From positions 2,622,823 to 2,686,822 of the forward strand of contig NZ_CP036265.1 in assembly GCF_007743815.1 (NCBI RefSeq): a DNA stretch of 64,000 nucleotides, given 5' to 3'. The translations under genes were made by a program, and so were the position numbers. The stretch is from Alienimonas californiensis. Lineage in GTDB: Bacteria; Planctomycetota; Planctomycetia; Planctomycetales; Planctomycetaceae. This document shows, one piece after another, positions 34,762 through 43,362 of the stretch (within the stretch, counting starts at the first letter, position 1; each line of letters begins with the position of its first letter). The notes below the pieces were generated by a model, which worked only from the letters and a program-made list of their open reading frames with translations, ran no database searches and had not been told where the DNA came from.

Positions 34762-36840
34762 ATGTCGAACCGCCTCGCCGACGAAACCTCCCCCTATCTC
34801 CGCCAACACGCGGAGAACCCGGTGGATTGGTTCCCCTGGGGCGACGAAGCGTTCGAGAAAGCCGCCGCGGAGGACAAGCCGGTCTTCCTGTCGGTGGGGT
34901 ATTCCGCCTGTCACTGGTGTCACGTGATGGAGCGGGAGAGCTTTGAAAGCGAGGAGGTCGCGGCCTTCCTCAACGAGCATTTCGTCAGCGTGAAGGTGGA
35001 CCGGGAGGAGCGGCCGGACGTCGACGCGGTCTATATGGACGCCGTGCAGGCCCTCACCGGCGGGGGCGGCTGGCCGATGAGCGTGTTTCTCGCCCCGGAC
35101 CGGCGGCCCTTCTACGGCGGCACCTACTGGCCGCACCCGCCCCGGCCGGGCATGCCGGGGTTCCTGCATGTTCTCACCCGCTTGGCCCATATCTGGCGGG
35201 AGGAACGCGACAACGCGCACACCGCCGCGGAAGGGCTAACGGACGCCGTCCGTCGCGCCGCCGCGGCGCCCGCCGGCGAGGGCGAGGCGGGGACGCCGCT
35301 GCTGGAGACCGCCGGCCGCAAGCTGCTGCGGTACGCCGATCGGGAGCAGGGCGGCTTCGGCCGGGCCCCGAAGTTCCCGCACGCCGTCGACCTGCGGGTG
35401 TTGCTGCGCGTCGGCCGGCGGTTCGGGCAGGACCCGAAGACCAGCGACGCCGTGGCCCACGTCGCCGATTCATTAGACAAAATGGTCCGCGGCGGGCTGT
35501 TCGATCAGCTCGGCGGGGGCTTCCACCGCTACAGCACCGACGCGGAATGGCTCGCCCCGCACTTCGAAAAGATGCTGTACGACCAGGCGTTGCTGATTCC
35601 GGCGCTGCTCGAAACCTATCAGTCCCACGGCAACGACCCGCTCTTCCACCCCGCCGCCCGCACCTGCGACTACGTGTTGCGGGAGATGACGCTGGAGGGC
35701 GGCGCCTTCGCCGCCGCCCAGGACGCCGACACCGAGGGCGAGGAGGGCAAGTTCTTCGTCTGGGACCGAGCCGAACTGGACGAGGTGCTGGGCGCGGAGG
35801 ACGCGGAGTTCGCCGCGGCCGTGTTCGACGTCACCCCCGGCGGAAACTGGGAAGGCCACAGTATCCCCCGCCGGCTGCGGCGCGACGACGAACAGGCCGC
35901 CCTCCTGAGCGACACGGCTCACAACGAACTGTGGGCGAAGCGGAATGAAGTCGCCCGGCGGCTGTGGGAGCATCGGGAGGCGACCCGCGTGAAGCCGTTC
36001 CGCGACGAGAAGGTCGTCGCCAGTTGGAACGGCCTGATGATCGGCGCCTTGGGACAGGCCGCCGCGGTGCTGGACGAGCCGAAGTACGCCGACGCCGCCC
36101 TCGCCGCGGCGGACTTCCTGCACGCGGAGCTGTGGCACGAGGGCACGCTCCACCGCAGTTGGAAGGACGGCCGCCGCGGGGCGGCGGGGTTCGCCGAGGA
36201 TTACTTCGCCCTCGCCGACGGCCTGTGCGAACTCTGGCAGGCCCGGCAGGAACCGCGATTGCTGGCGTTCGCCACGGAATTGGTCGAAACGGGCCTCGAA
36301 CAGTTCGGCGGGCCGACGCCGGAGAGCCCGCTGTTCCAAACCGCCGAGGGCGCCGACCCGCTGCCGGCCCGGCGGGTCGAAGCGACCGACGGCGCCACCC
36401 CCGGCGGCACGGCCCTCGCGATCACGGCGCTGCAAAAGCTCGCCGCCCTGACCGGCCGGCGGGACTGGGATGACCGGGCGACGGCCCTGCTGGGCGGGCT
36501 CTCCGGCGTGATGAAATCTCAGCCCATGCAGGCCGGCTGGGCGCTGCTGGGGCTCGACTGGAAGCTCGGCCCGCGAACGGAAGTGGTGATCGCCGCGGAG
36601 AGCGAACAAGCCGCCGCCCCGCTGCTCGCCGCGGTCCGCGAGGTCTTCGCCCCGAACCTGATCGTGATGAACGCCGCGGCGAACACGGCGGGCGTCGACC
36701 CGGAACTGCTGGCGGGCAAGGCTCCGCAGGACAATCAGGCGGCGGCGTACGTCTGCGTGGGCACGAGTTGCTCGCCGCCGATTACGGAGACTGCGGCGTT
36801 GCGCACGCGGCTCCTACCGCAAGGGGCCGTGGGGCAGTAA
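34762..36840 (+). CDS. Thioredoxin-domain DUF255 protein (YyaL/SPATA20 family)
   Basis: 692 aa. N-terminal DUF255 thioredoxin-like domain with [20 protein letters not shown] (about 48-67; CxxC motif), preceded by the hallmark [20 protein letters not shown]. The C-terminal two thirds form an alpha/alpha-toroid of the N-acylglucosamine epimerase/cellobiose type, with [13 protein letters not shown] and [17 protein letters not shown]. Biochemical role is unknown despite strong conservation. The start ATG 34762 is supported by the family-typical N-terminus. It is single, and precedes the fabZ-trmB pair by 88 bp. Confidence 0.93.
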   Translation: MSNRLADETSPYLRQHAENPVDWFPWGDEAFEKAAAEDKPVFLSVGYSACHWCHVMERESFESEEVAAFLNEHFVSVKVDREERPDVDAVYMDAVQALTGGGGWPMSVFLAPDRRPFYGGTYWPHPPRPGMPGFLHVLTRLAHIWREERDNAHTAAEGLTDAVRRAAAAPAGEGEAGTPLLETAGRKLLRYADREQGGFGRAPKFPHAVDLRVLLRVGRRFGQDPKTSDAVAHVADSLDKMVRGGLFDQLGGGFHRYSTDAEWLAPHFEKMLYDQALLIPALLETYQSHGNDPLFHPAARTCDYVLREMTLEGGAFAAAQDADTEGEEGKFFVWDRAELDEVLGAEDAEFAAAVFDVTPGGNWEGHSIPRRLRRDDEQAALLSDTAHNELWAKRNEVARRLWEHREATRVKPFRDEKVVASWNGLMIGALGQAAAVLDEPKYADAALAAADFLHAELWHEGTLHRSWKDGRRGAAGFAEDYFALADGLCELWQARQEPRLLAFATELVETGLEQFGGPTPESPLFQTAEGADPLPARRVEATDGATPGGTALAITALQKLAALTGRRDWDDRATALLGGLSGVMKSQPMQAGWALLGLDWKLGPRTEVVIAAESEQAAAPLLAAVREVFAPNLIVMNAAANTAGVDPELLAGKAPQDNQAAAYVCVGTSCSPPITETAALRTRLLPQGAVGQ

Positions 36841-36928
36841 CATCCGCCGGCCGCCCGGCGCCCGGCTCCCGTTCCGTCATGCGATACGGGGCCGGTTCAC
36901 AACTTGCCTGCGACGCCGCGACGCCGTC

Positions 36929-37492
36929 ATGCCCCCCCGTTCACTGTACGACTTCTCCGAATTCGACTTCGAGAACCCGCTCTACGGGCTGGACGAGGTG
37001 CTGGAGGTGAACCCCCAGCGGTTCGAAATGCTCCAATTGCACGGCGTCGTGCACGTCGACAAGGAGCGGCACGGCGGGGTCGGCTTCGTCGATCTCAGCC
37101 CGGACGACTTCTGGTGCCGCGGCCACTTTCCCGGCTATCCGCTGATGCCCGGGGTGTTGCAGTGCGAAGCCGCGGCGCAGCTCGCCGGGTTCTACGCTCG
37201 GAAGTTTAAGGTGCTCGGCGGGGACTTCGTGGGCTTCGGCGGGATCAACAACGTCCGGTTCCGCGCCCCTGTGCGGCCGCCCTGCCGGTTGGTCGTCTGC
37301 GTGAAGGTGACGGACCTGCGGCCGGGCAAACGGGCGTCGTTCGACATCCAGGGCTTCGTCGACGGGCGGATGGTCTTCAACGGCGAGATGATCGGCGTGC
37401 CCATCCAGCGCGGGCAGACCCACGCCGAGAAGGCCGCGGAAGAACGCACCGCCCGCCGTCGGGAACGCCGCGAGGTCGCGAACCAGTCGTGA
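36929..37492 (+). CDS. fabZ: FabZ-like 3-hydroxyacyl-ACP dehydratase
   Basis: Hot-dog-fold dehydratase of fatty acid synthesis. 187 aa: GHFPGYPLMPGVLQCEAAAQLAG holds the catalytic His (about 66) and Glu (about 80), in the order of FabZ. The N-terminus is longer than E. coli FabZ (151 aa) and reads LYDFSEFDFENPLYGLDEV; the C-terminus is a charged Arg/Glu-rich extension. The stop overlaps the trmB start (GTGA). Possibly a specialised paralogue; a second fabZ elsewhere is likely but not visible. Confidence 0.87.
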   Translation: MPPRSLYDFSEFDFENPLYGLDEVLEVNPQRFEMLQLHGVVHVDKERHGGVGFVDLSPDDFWCRGHFPGYPLMPGVLQCEAAAQLAGFYARKFKVLGGDFVGFGGINNVRFRAPVRPPCRLVVCVKVTDLRPGKRASFDIQGFVDGRMVFNGEMIGVPIQRGQTHAEKAAEERTARRRERREVANQS

Positions 37493-38349
37493 CCGAGGCG
37501 GACTCCCCCGATCACGACGGGCCCGAGCCGGGTTCTGAGGAACCGGTCCGCGACGACGCGGTCCGCGAGGACCTCACCCCGTGGTTCCGGCCGCTGTTCG
37601 AACTGTCCGACCCGAAGGAGCACGGCCCGCTGGATTGGGCGGCCGTCTTCCCGCAGGCCGGGCCGGTCGAACTGGACGTCGGCAGCGGCCGCGGTCGGTT
37701 CACCAACGAGGGCGCCGCGGCCCGGCCGGGGGTGAACTTCTGCGGGATCGAACACGACTTCACCGCCGCCCGCCGGGGGGCGAAGCGGCTCAAACGCGAC
37801 CGCTCCCCCAACGCCCGGGTGTTCGGCGGGGATGCGGTGCGGTTCCTGCGGGAGTTCGTCCCGGCCGGCAGCGTCGCCGCGGTGCATGTGCTCTACCCGG
37901 ACCCGTGGTGGAAGCGGCGGCACCGCAAACGCCGGTTGCTGGGCGAAGCCCTCGGCCCAGAGTTCCTCGACCTGATCCTGAACGCCCTCGCCCCCGACGG
38001 CCGGCTGCACGTCCGCACCGATGTGGGCGAGTACTTCGAAGGCATCGCCGCCCTGCTGGACGACTGCCCGCGGCTGGTCCGCCGGGAGAACCCGCTGGAC
38101 GAGACCGCCGCCGCGATCGAGCGGCAGGCGTCGGGCGTCCCGCTGACGAACTACGAACGCAAGGCCGTCGTCGGCCCGGACCGCCCGGACTTTCGCACCG
38201 ACGCCACGGTGCACGCCGCGGTATGGACCGTGATCTCCGCCGGTGAGCCCGGAGCGCAAGCTCCGGCCGGCGAGCGAAGCGAGTCGGTTCTCAGTCCGCC
38301 GTCCGCGGCGTCCACGGCCGGAGCGTGCGCTCCGGGCTCACCCGCCTGA
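37489..38349 (+). CDS. trmB: tRNA (guanine-N7)-methyltransferase with repeat-encoded tail
   Basis: Methylates G46 of tRNAs using SAM. Rossmann motif ELDVGSGRGRFT, CGIEHDFTAARRGAKRLKRD, and the catalytic HVLYPDPWWKRRHRKRR. TNYERKAV near residue 220 is the usual conserved C-terminal tRNA-binding region. GTG 37489 overlaps the fabZ stop. After about residue 250 the protein reads AGEPGAQAPAGERSES and later TAGACAPGSPA; this tail of roughly 37 residues is exactly dispersed repeat R3 read in frame (38242-38342), so the ancestral protein was shorter. Total 286 aa versus about 220-240 for typical TrmB. Confidence 0.92.
   Translation: MTEADSPDHDGPEPGSEEPVRDDAVREDLTPWFRPLFELSDPKEHGPLDWAAVFPQAGPVELDVGSGRGRFTNEGAAARPGVNFCGIEHDFTAARRGAKRLKRDRSPNARVFGGDAVRFLREFVPAGSVAAVHVLYPDPWWKRRHRKRRLLGEALGPEFLDLILNALAPDGRLHVRTDVGEYFEGIAALLDDCPRLVRRENPLDETAAAIERQASGVPLTNYERKAVVGPDRPDFRTDATVHAAVWTVISAGEPGAQAPAGERSESVLSPPSAASTAGACAPGSPA
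38242..38342. repeat. Dispersed inverted repeat R3 (copy a) inside the trmB coding sequence
   Basis: Arms 38242-38269 and 38315-38342, 28 bases each with one mismatch (core GAGCCCGGAGCGCAAGCTCC). The stop codon of trmB lies at 38347-38349, just past the right arm. Another copy is at 46200-46296 and a degenerate one at 52944-52973. Confidence 0.88.
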
Positions 38350-38356
38350 CGCGCGC

Positions 38357-39016
38357 ATGCCCGCCCCGCTTTCGCCCTGCCTGTTCAACGAGGACGTCGC
38401 CGCGACGGCGGTGCACGCCCTGCGGGAGACCGACCCGGTGCTGTGCGGCGTCATCGACCGGGTGGGGCCGTTTCGTCTGACGCCGGAGAAGGACCTGTTC
38501 GCCCTATTGGTGCGGGTGGTGATCTCCCAGCAGATCAGCATGGCCGCGGCGAAGACGGTCGCCGCCCGGCTGAAGGCGGCGACGCCCCGCGGCAAGTTCA
38601 CCGCGACGGCCCTGCGGGCGATGCCGCTGGAGGAAATCCGGGCCTGCGGGCTCAGCGGGGTGAAGGCGGGCTACCTGAAGAACGTCGCGGAGGCGGCCCG
38701 CGGGATGCGGCTGAAGGAATTCCCCGCGCTGTCCGACGCGGAGGTGACGGCCCGCGTCACCGCGGTGAAGGGGCTGGGGCCGTGGACGGCTCGGATGGTC
38801 CTGATGTTCGGCCTCGGCCGGCCGGACGTGCTGCCGGTGGGCGATCTGGGCATCCGCAACGCCGCCCGCAGCCTGTACGGCTTCGACACCGTCCCCCCGC
38901 TCGCCGAACACGCCGCCGATTATTGGGCGCCGTGGCGGACCGTCGCGGCGTGGTACCTCTGGCGGCACATCGACACCGTCGGCGTGACCGAAGGTCTGCA
39001 CGACTATCCGGTGTGA
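38357..39016 (+). CDS. DNA-3-methyladenine glycosylase, AlkA/HhH-GPD type
   Basis: Removes alkylated bases in base excision repair. From ATG 38357, 219 aa. HhH-GPD fold: LLVRVVISQQISMAAAKTVA (helix that carries the substrate site), the hairpin VKGLGPWTARMVLMFGLGRP, and LPVGDLGIRNAA with catalytic Asp about 161. The longer frame back to 38243 overlaps trmB and is rejected. It begins 7 bases after the trmB stop. The AlkA N-terminal domain is absent, as in many short bacterial members. Confidence 0.9.
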   Translation: MPAPLSPCLFNEDVAATAVHALRETDPVLCGVIDRVGPFRLTPEKDLFALLVRVVISQQISMAAAKTVAARLKAATPRGKFTATALRAMPLEEIRACGLSGVKAGYLKNVAEAARGMRLKEFPALSDAEVTARVTAVKGLGPWTARMVLMFGLGRPDVLPVGDLGIRNAARSLYGFDTVPPLAEHAADYWAPWRTVAAWYLWRHIDTVGVTEGLHDYPV

Positions 39017-39031
39017 ATCGGTGGCTTCATT

Positions 39032-39204
39032 CCCCCCTCGCCCCCTTTTGGGGGAGAGGGGCCGGGGGTGAGGGGGCTGTGACTCACGCACGTTCTTCAC
39101 GGTCCGCCTGCTCGTGCATCGCCGGGTTCGTCACCGCAGAGAGCGGGGGCGTGCGAACCATTCGTCACCCTCACCCCCGACCCCTCTCCCTCAAGGGAGA
39201 GGGG
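39032..39204. repeat. Paired G/C-tract inverted repeats, family R5
   Basis: Left unit 39032-39076 (includes CCCCCTTTTGGGGG and GGGGCCGGGGGTGAGGGGG) and right unit 39166-39204 (CACCCTCACCCCCGACCCC, then CTCCCTCAAGGGAG) are imperfect inverted copies of each other, each with its own hairpin. They lie between the glycosylase and DUF1570 genes. They occupy most of the 231-base gap; nothing else is seen there. Confidence 0.75.
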
Positions 39205-39247
39205 AGAAGCGGGGTTCGGACCCTCGCTGGCACGTTACGCTGGGGGT

Positions 39248-40390
39248 ATGTCCGTCGCTCCGCTGCTCGCCTTGCTCCTCGCCGCCGCCGACCCGGCGGA
39301 GACGGTCGTCTGGACCACGGACGACGGGCCGCGAACGGTCGTCGGCCGAGTGCTATTGGAGGGCGGGGACGGCGGGGTGCTGTTGGAGGGCCGGGACGGG
39401 GCGCTGCACGCGGTCGCCGCGGCCCGGCTGACCGGCCGCACGCCGACCGGCGAACCCTTCGCCCTGCTGACCTCCGAGGAACTGGCCGCGACGCTCGCGG
39501 AGGAGCTGGAACCCGGGGCGGAAACCCTCACGACGCCGCATTTTGCGATCGCGTCGACGGCCTCCCCGGAGTTCACGCAGTGGGCGGGCGAACTGCTCGA
39601 AGCGGTGCACGCCGGCTTCGTCGCGGAGTTCCCCCCGGCGACCGTTCCCACGCCCGAGGGCGGCCCCGCCGGCCCGCTGCCGGTCCTGATCCTGCGGGAC
39701 CGGGCGGCCTTCGAAGCCTTCGCGAAGCGGCCGGATCAAGCGGCCCGCGGCGTGAACCCGGCCCTGTCGCAGGGCTACTACGATCCCGTCTCGAACCGCA
39801 TCGTCCTCTACGACTTCGCGGGTTCGCCGTCGCCGTTAGGCGGCGCGTCTCGGCGGGAATCGGTCCGTGACCGCGCCGCGAACCGGCAGGCGAACGTCGC
39901 CACTGTCGCCCATGAGGCGGTCCACCAGCTCGCCTACAACGCCGGCCTGCACGCCCGGTTGGCGGACAATCCGATCTGGCTCACGGAGGGCCTGGCGATG
40001 CAGGGCGAAGCGACCGACCGCCGCACGCCGCTGGGTTGGCGGGGGTTCGACGACGGGGCGAACGTGGTGCGGTCGAAGGCGTTTCGGGCGTTCCTGACGG
40101 CCCGCCGCCGCGACCGGGAGCTGCGGGACATGAACCCGCTGGAGAAACTGATCGCCTCCAATACGTTGTTCAGCGATCCGACCGTCGCCGAGTCGGCGTA
40201 CGCCGCCAGTTGGGCGCTGGTGAATCATCTGCGGGAAGAGCGGCCGGAGGCGTTCGCGGCGTATCTGGCGGACCTCGCCGCCCTGCCCCCGCTGGCCCCG
40301 CAAACGCCGGAGGACCGGCTGGCTCGGTTCCGGAAGCATTTTGGCGAGGACCTCGACGGACTGTGGGACGAGGTGCAGACGGTGCGCTGA
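39248..40390 (+). CDS. DUF1570 protein, putative zinc metalloprotease
   Basis: 380 aa. A signal peptide-like start (SVAPLLALLLAAADPAE) suggests export. The central motif ATVAHEAVHQLAYN (about 219-232) contains HExxH, typical of gluzincin-like DUF1570 proteins that are widespread in planctomycetes; IWLTEGLAMQGEA some 20 residues later supplies the expected third-ligand Glu region. YYDPVSNRIVLYD is the usual strand before it. Proteolytic activity has, to my knowledge, not been shown for the family. It is convergent with the membrane-protein array with a gap of only 4 bases. Confidence 0.85.
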   Translation: MSVAPLLALLLAAADPAETVVWTTDDGPRTVVGRVLLEGGDGGVLLEGRDGALHAVAAARLTGRTPTGEPFALLTSEELAATLAEELEPGAETLTTPHFAIASTASPEFTQWAGELLEAVHAGFVAEFPPATVPTPEGGPAGPLPVLILRDRAAFEAFAKRPDQAARGVNPALSQGYYDPVSNRIVLYDFAGSPSPLGGASRRESVRDRAANRQANVATVAHEAVHQLAYNAGLHARLADNPIWLTEGLAMQGEATDRRTPLGWRGFDDGANVVRSKAFRAFLTARRRDRELRDMNPLEKLIASNTLFSDPTVAESAYAASWALVNHLREERPEAFAAYLADLAALPPLAPQTPEDRLARFRKHFGEDLDGLWDEVQTVR

Positions 40391-40394
40391 ATCG

Positions 40395-40778
40395 TCACGC
40401 CACGAACAGCAGTCCCACGACCGCGGCGGCGAGGGCCCCGGCGAGGTAGGCCCCGACGAACGCGGTTGCGGCGTCGCCCCAGCTCGCCCCGCGGGAGGTC
40501 CGCAGACGGCGGGCGAGCATCGCCCCCAGCAGGCCGACCGGAAAGCCGACGCCGATCGCCAGCATCAGCAACCCGGTCACGAGGGCTCCCGTGCCGCCCT
40601 CGGGTTGCAGGCCGTGTTCCTCCCACCCGCCGTCGAGCGCCGCCCAGACCAGCACGGCGACGATCGGGGCCAGCAGCCCCAGCGGCCCGCCGGTCAGGGC
40701 GCCGATCAAACGTTTGCGCGGCGCCGACCGGGCGTTGCGGGCAAGGTGTTCGTTCCGACGCTGCTTGGGAGTGGCCAT
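40395..40778 (-). CDS. Small three-TM membrane protein, array member A
   Basis: 127 aa from ATG 40778. N-terminus basic (MATPKQRRNEHLARNAR), then three hydrophobic segments: LIGALTGGPLGLLAPIVAVL, LVTGLLMLAIGVGFPVGLLG, and AATAFVGAYLAGALAAAVVG. Shares with the four upstream neighbours the pattern GG-LG---P in TM1, a small-residue TM2 ending in LA-RL, and an F-aG-laA TM3. Function unknown. Last gene of the apparent operon led by the RNase Z-like gene. Confidence 0.75.
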   Translation of the reverse strand: MATPKQRRNEHLARNARSAPRKRLIGALTGGPLGLLAPIVAVLVWAALDGGWEEHGLQPEGGTGALVTGLLMLAIGVGFPVGLLGAMLARRLRTSRGASWGDAATAFVGAYLAGALAAAVVGLLFVA

Positions 40779-40855
40779 GTCGCCAAGGTACGCAACAAGC
40801 ACGGCCGATGCATCGACCGCGGGACGGCCGGAGAAGGTTTCGGAGCGCCGGCGGC

Positions 40856-41197
40856 TCAGGCCGCGAGGATGAGGGCGGGAAAGCCGGCGGTTAGCAGGTT
40901 GCCGGCGACGAATCCGCCGACCGCGTCGACGGTCGGCAGCGGCCAGTCGGTTTCGCGCCGGTCCCGCTCCAGCCGGGCCGCGGCGGCGCCCAGACAGCCG
41001 GCCGGCCACGCTTGGGCGAGGGCCAGGAAGGACACGGCGATTCCGGGCTGCCACAGATCGATCGCCGCCTTACCCGTCGCGGCCGAGGCGACCGCCCACA
41101 TGATCGCCGGACTCAACACGCCGAGCCATCCGGCGAAGAAGATCAGCGGCGTGATTTCCACCGCCCCCGCCGACCCGCGGCGACGCTCCCCGGGCAC
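40856..41197 (-). CDS. Small three-TM membrane protein, array member B
   Basis: From GTG 41197, 113 aa; start uncertain. The frame is open upstream, and a CTG overlapping member C's stop (41263) would give about 135 aa, nearer to its relatives. Hydrophobic segments: PLIFFAGWLGVLSPAIMWAV, PGIAVSFLALAQAWPAGCLG, VGGFVAGNLLTAGFPALILA. Between TM2 and TM3 it has ARLERDRRETDW, equivalent to the RL-containing loop of the other members. No known family. Confidence 0.65.
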   Translation of the reverse strand: MPGERRRGSAGAVEITPLIFFAGWLGVLSPAIMWAVASAATGKAAIDLWQPGIAVSFLALAQAWPAGCLGAAAARLERDRRETDWPLPTVDAVGGFVAGNLLTAGFPALILAA

Positions 41198-41259
41198 GGC
41201 CTCGGCGAGTTCCTCATCGGCAGCGGTCGGCGAATCGGCGGGTATCGGGCGGTGAGCTG

Positions 41260-41655
41260 TCAGGAGTCGGCGAGAACCATCAGCCCGAAGAGCGTCAGTG
41301 CCGCGAGCGCCCCGGCGAGGAAGGCGACGCCGAAGTCGGCCCACATACGGGCCGACCCGGCGGCCGGGTAGATCGGCAGCCGAGGGGCGAGCGTCGCCGC
41401 CGTCGCCGCCGCCGGCAGGCCGAGCAGCGACGCCACCGCTCCGCCGACGCACAGAAGGACGAGCAGTTCGGCGAGGCTCTCCGATCCACGCAGGTTGTTC
41501 GTCAGAGACGCGACGAGCAGTGCCGCAGCCAAGGGGCTCATCGCCCCCAGAAATCCGCCCAGCAGCGCCGGCCAGGCGGGCAACCGCCGGCGCCGCGGCC
41601 GGTGCCCGCGGACCGGGCCGAGGTCGAGGGGCGGGACGGGGTCAGGCGGCGTCAC
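41260..41655 (-). CDS. Small three-TM membrane protein, array member C
   Basis: 131 aa from GTG 41655, which overlaps the reconstructed end of member D by 14 bases. An Arg-rich N-terminus (GHRPRRRRLPAWP) precedes ALLGGFLGAMSPLAAALLVA (TM1), LLVLLCVGGAVASLLGLPAA (TM2), the loop LAPRLPIYPAAGSARMWAD, and VAFLAGALAALTLFGLMVLA (TM3). The loop RLPIYP aligns with RLPFIP at the amber codon of member D, which shows what that gene lost. Confidence 0.75.
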   Translation of the reverse strand: MTPPDPVPPLDLGPVRGHRPRRRRLPAWPALLGGFLGAMSPLAAALLVASLTNNLRGSESLAELLVLLCVGGAVASLLGLPAAATAATLAPRLPIYPAAGSARMWADFGVAFLAGALAALTLFGLMVLADS

Positions 41656-42007
41656 GGCGGGCTGCTAGGAAGAAGAGGACCGCGAGCGTCAGCAGGATCT
41701 GCACGCCGGAGGCGACGAAGCAGGCGACGAAGAAGTCCGCAACGGCCAGGTGCGAACGCCGCTAGGGAATGAACGGCAGCCGATCGACCAGGGGCGCCGC
41801 CAACGGCCCCAACCACACCCCCATGCCCGAGGCGAAGAACCCGACGCACAGCAGGCCGAACACGAACGAGTTGAGCGGGAGCCAGCCTCCCAGAACGCCC
41901 TGCAAAGCGATTCCCGCCGGGACGACGCCGCCCAGCGTCCCGCCGACGAACCTCGGCCAGGACTCGCGGCGGACGGGCGGGGCGTGAGACGGTTCAGGCG
42001 ACGACAT
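41642..42007 (-). pseudogene. Array member D, interrupted by an in-frame amber codon
   Basis: Frame from ATG 42007 encodes TM1 (FVGGTLGGVVPAGIALQGVL) and TM2 (SFVFGLLCVGFFASGMGVWL) and reaches DRLPFIP, then TAG at 41762-41764. The same frame continues without another stop through RRSHLAVADFFVACFVASGV and ILLTLAVLFFLAARRDAA to TGA at 41642-41644. The continuation is exactly the TM3 that members A, B, C and E possess. Full length would be 121 residues. So a single nonsense change (or a sequencing error) removed TM3; suppression of the amber is also possible. The truncated 81-residue product may still be made. Confidence 0.75.
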
Positions 42008-42019
42008 AACAGGCGGCGG

Positions 42020-42358
42020 TCAGAGCATGAGGTACCAGGTCAACGCCCCGACGACGCCGGAGATTCCAGCGGCCGCGACCAAGGCTCCGCCGAACGTCGC
42101 CCACCCGCGGCTAAAGAGCTGGCGGGGAATCCGATCGGGATGTGCCAATGCGGCTCCGCAGACCGCGCCCACAATGCAGACGAATGGGGCAGTCGCGATG
42201 ACCCAAAGGAACACGCCGGCGAGGGCCCACGATCCGTGGCCGGCGAACGAGAGTCCCACAACCGTCGCCGGTGCGGCGAGTGCCCCGAGCACACCGCCCG
42301 CCAAGGCCGCCCACCGCCGCGGCGCGTCCGGCGGAGACTCGTCGGAGGGCTCGTTCAT
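42020..42358 (-). CDS. Small three-TM membrane protein, array member E
   Basis: 112 aa from ATG 42358. Acidic N-terminus (MNEPSDESPPDAPRRW), then ALAGGVLGALAAPATVVGLS (TM1), AGVFLWVIATAPFVCIVGAV (TM2), the loop ahead of SRGWATFG, and GALVAAAGISGVVGALTWYL (TM3). It starts 7 bases after the RNase Z-like stop, so it is the first array gene and translation is probably coupled. No known family. Confidence 0.75.
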   Translation of the reverse strand: MNEPSDESPPDAPRRWAALAGGVLGALAAPATVVGLSFAGHGSWALAGVFLWVIATAPFVCIVGAVCGAALAHPDRIPRQLFSRGWATFGGALVAAAGISGVVGALTWYLML

Positions 42359-42365
42359 GGTCCGC

Positions 42366-43217
42366 TCAAAACCAGATCGTCGTGCGGTCCCACAGGTCGG
42401 CCGGGAGGCGCTTTTCGACGGCCTTGCGGAAGGGGCGGTCGGAGGTGCGGGTGCTGGCGTGGACGAACAGGACGGCCTCGTTTTCGAAGCGGTCGGCGTG
42501 CTCCGCGACGTCGTCCAGGTGCATGTGGCCGAATTTGTGGATCTTGTCCCGGCGGTGGTCGGCCCGGAAGAAGGTCATTTCGGTGATCAGCAGTTTGGCC
42601 TTCAAGGCGTCGGCGCCGCCGTCGGTGTCGAACAGGCCGGCGGGGGAGGTGTCGCCGGTGTAGGCGACCAGCGGCTCGCGGACCTCGCCGCTCATCTCCG
42701 TGCCCTTCATCGCCTCGACGCGGATCTCCTCCTGCGTGAAGCCCTCGAACTCCGGCTTGAGCTTCCGCTTCTTGCCCCACAGCACGTAACCCAGGCTGGG
42801 GACGGTGTGGGTCGTGGCGAAGGTCGTCACGGCCAGTTCACGGCTGAGGTTCACCTCCTCGTCCGGCTCCAGGCCGATCAGGTCCACCGCCATGCGGCCG
42901 CGGTCGAGCTTCTGCCAGGAACGCAGCATGCGGTTGACGTCGTCGCGGATCGCCGCGGGGACGTACACGACGGGCGGCTCCATCTTCATCATTCGCCGCC
43001 GGGCCACGAACACCGGCAGCGCGGCGAGGTGGTCCAGGTGGCCGTGCGTGATGAACGCCGTGGGCGTGTTCTGGAAGTCCCACGGACTGCCGCCGAGGTC
43101 GAACAGCAGTTTCTGCTCGACCAGCCGGACGTAGCTCTGCACGGCGCCGCGGCCGTATCCCTCCACGGGGAAGCCGGCCAGGGTGGCCTCGTGGACGGGC
43201 AGGTTCTCGATCGGCAC
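42366..43217 (-). CDS. RNase Z-like metallo-beta-lactamase-fold hydrolase
   Basis: 283 aa from GTG 43217. Metal motif [16 protein letters not shown] (about 53-68), the HxHxDH of the superfamily; later [11 protein letters not shown] (second metal Asp), and [17 protein letters not shown] with the third His pair. Closest in layout to ribonuclease Z, which trims tRNA 3' ends, but the flexible exosite arm is short, so another phosphodiester or ester substrate is possible. It heads the small-membrane-protein operon. Repeat R6 lies directly upstream. Confidence 0.82.
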   Translation of the reverse strand: MPIENLPVHEATLAGFPVEGYGRGAVQSYVRLVEQKLLFDLGGSPWDFQNTPTAFITHGHLDHLAALPVFVARRRMMKMEPPVVYVPAAIRDDVNRMLRSWQKLDRGRMAVDLIGLEPDEEVNLSRELAVTTFATTHTVPSLGYVLWGKKRKLKPEFEGFTQEEIRVEAMKGTEMSGEVREPLVAYTGDTSPAGLFDTDGGADALKAKLLITEMTFFRADHRRDKIHKFGHMHLDDVAEHADRFENEAVLFVHASTRTSDRPFRKAVEKRLPADLWDRTTIWF

Positions 43218-43219
43218 GA

Positions 43220-43362
43220 CGTCAGGGCGGAGGGGAGAAGGCGGATGGCGGAAGGACGGACACGCCGTTCGGCGGGAGGAAACCTGTCATAGCTCGGCCG
43301 CCTCTGCCACCGGCGAACCCGGCATTCCCTCCGCCTTCCGCCCTCATCCTTCCGCCTTGACG
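43220..43362. repeat. Inverted repeat R6, purine-rich arms
   Basis: Arms 43220-43256 and 43326-43362 (37 bases, about 30 matching) share the pattern CGTCA-GGCGGA-GG---GGC. The left arm begins just before the start codon of the RNase Z-like gene and the right arm ends on the base before the stop codon (43363-43365) of the oxidoreductase. About 70 bases between them hold the promoter-proximal region. Confidence 0.7.

Noticed and set aside
41762..41764. Pyrrolysine or other special decoding of the amber codon
   Set aside because: No pyl genes or recoding element is visible, and simple mutation or sequence error explains the observation; kept only as an alternative.
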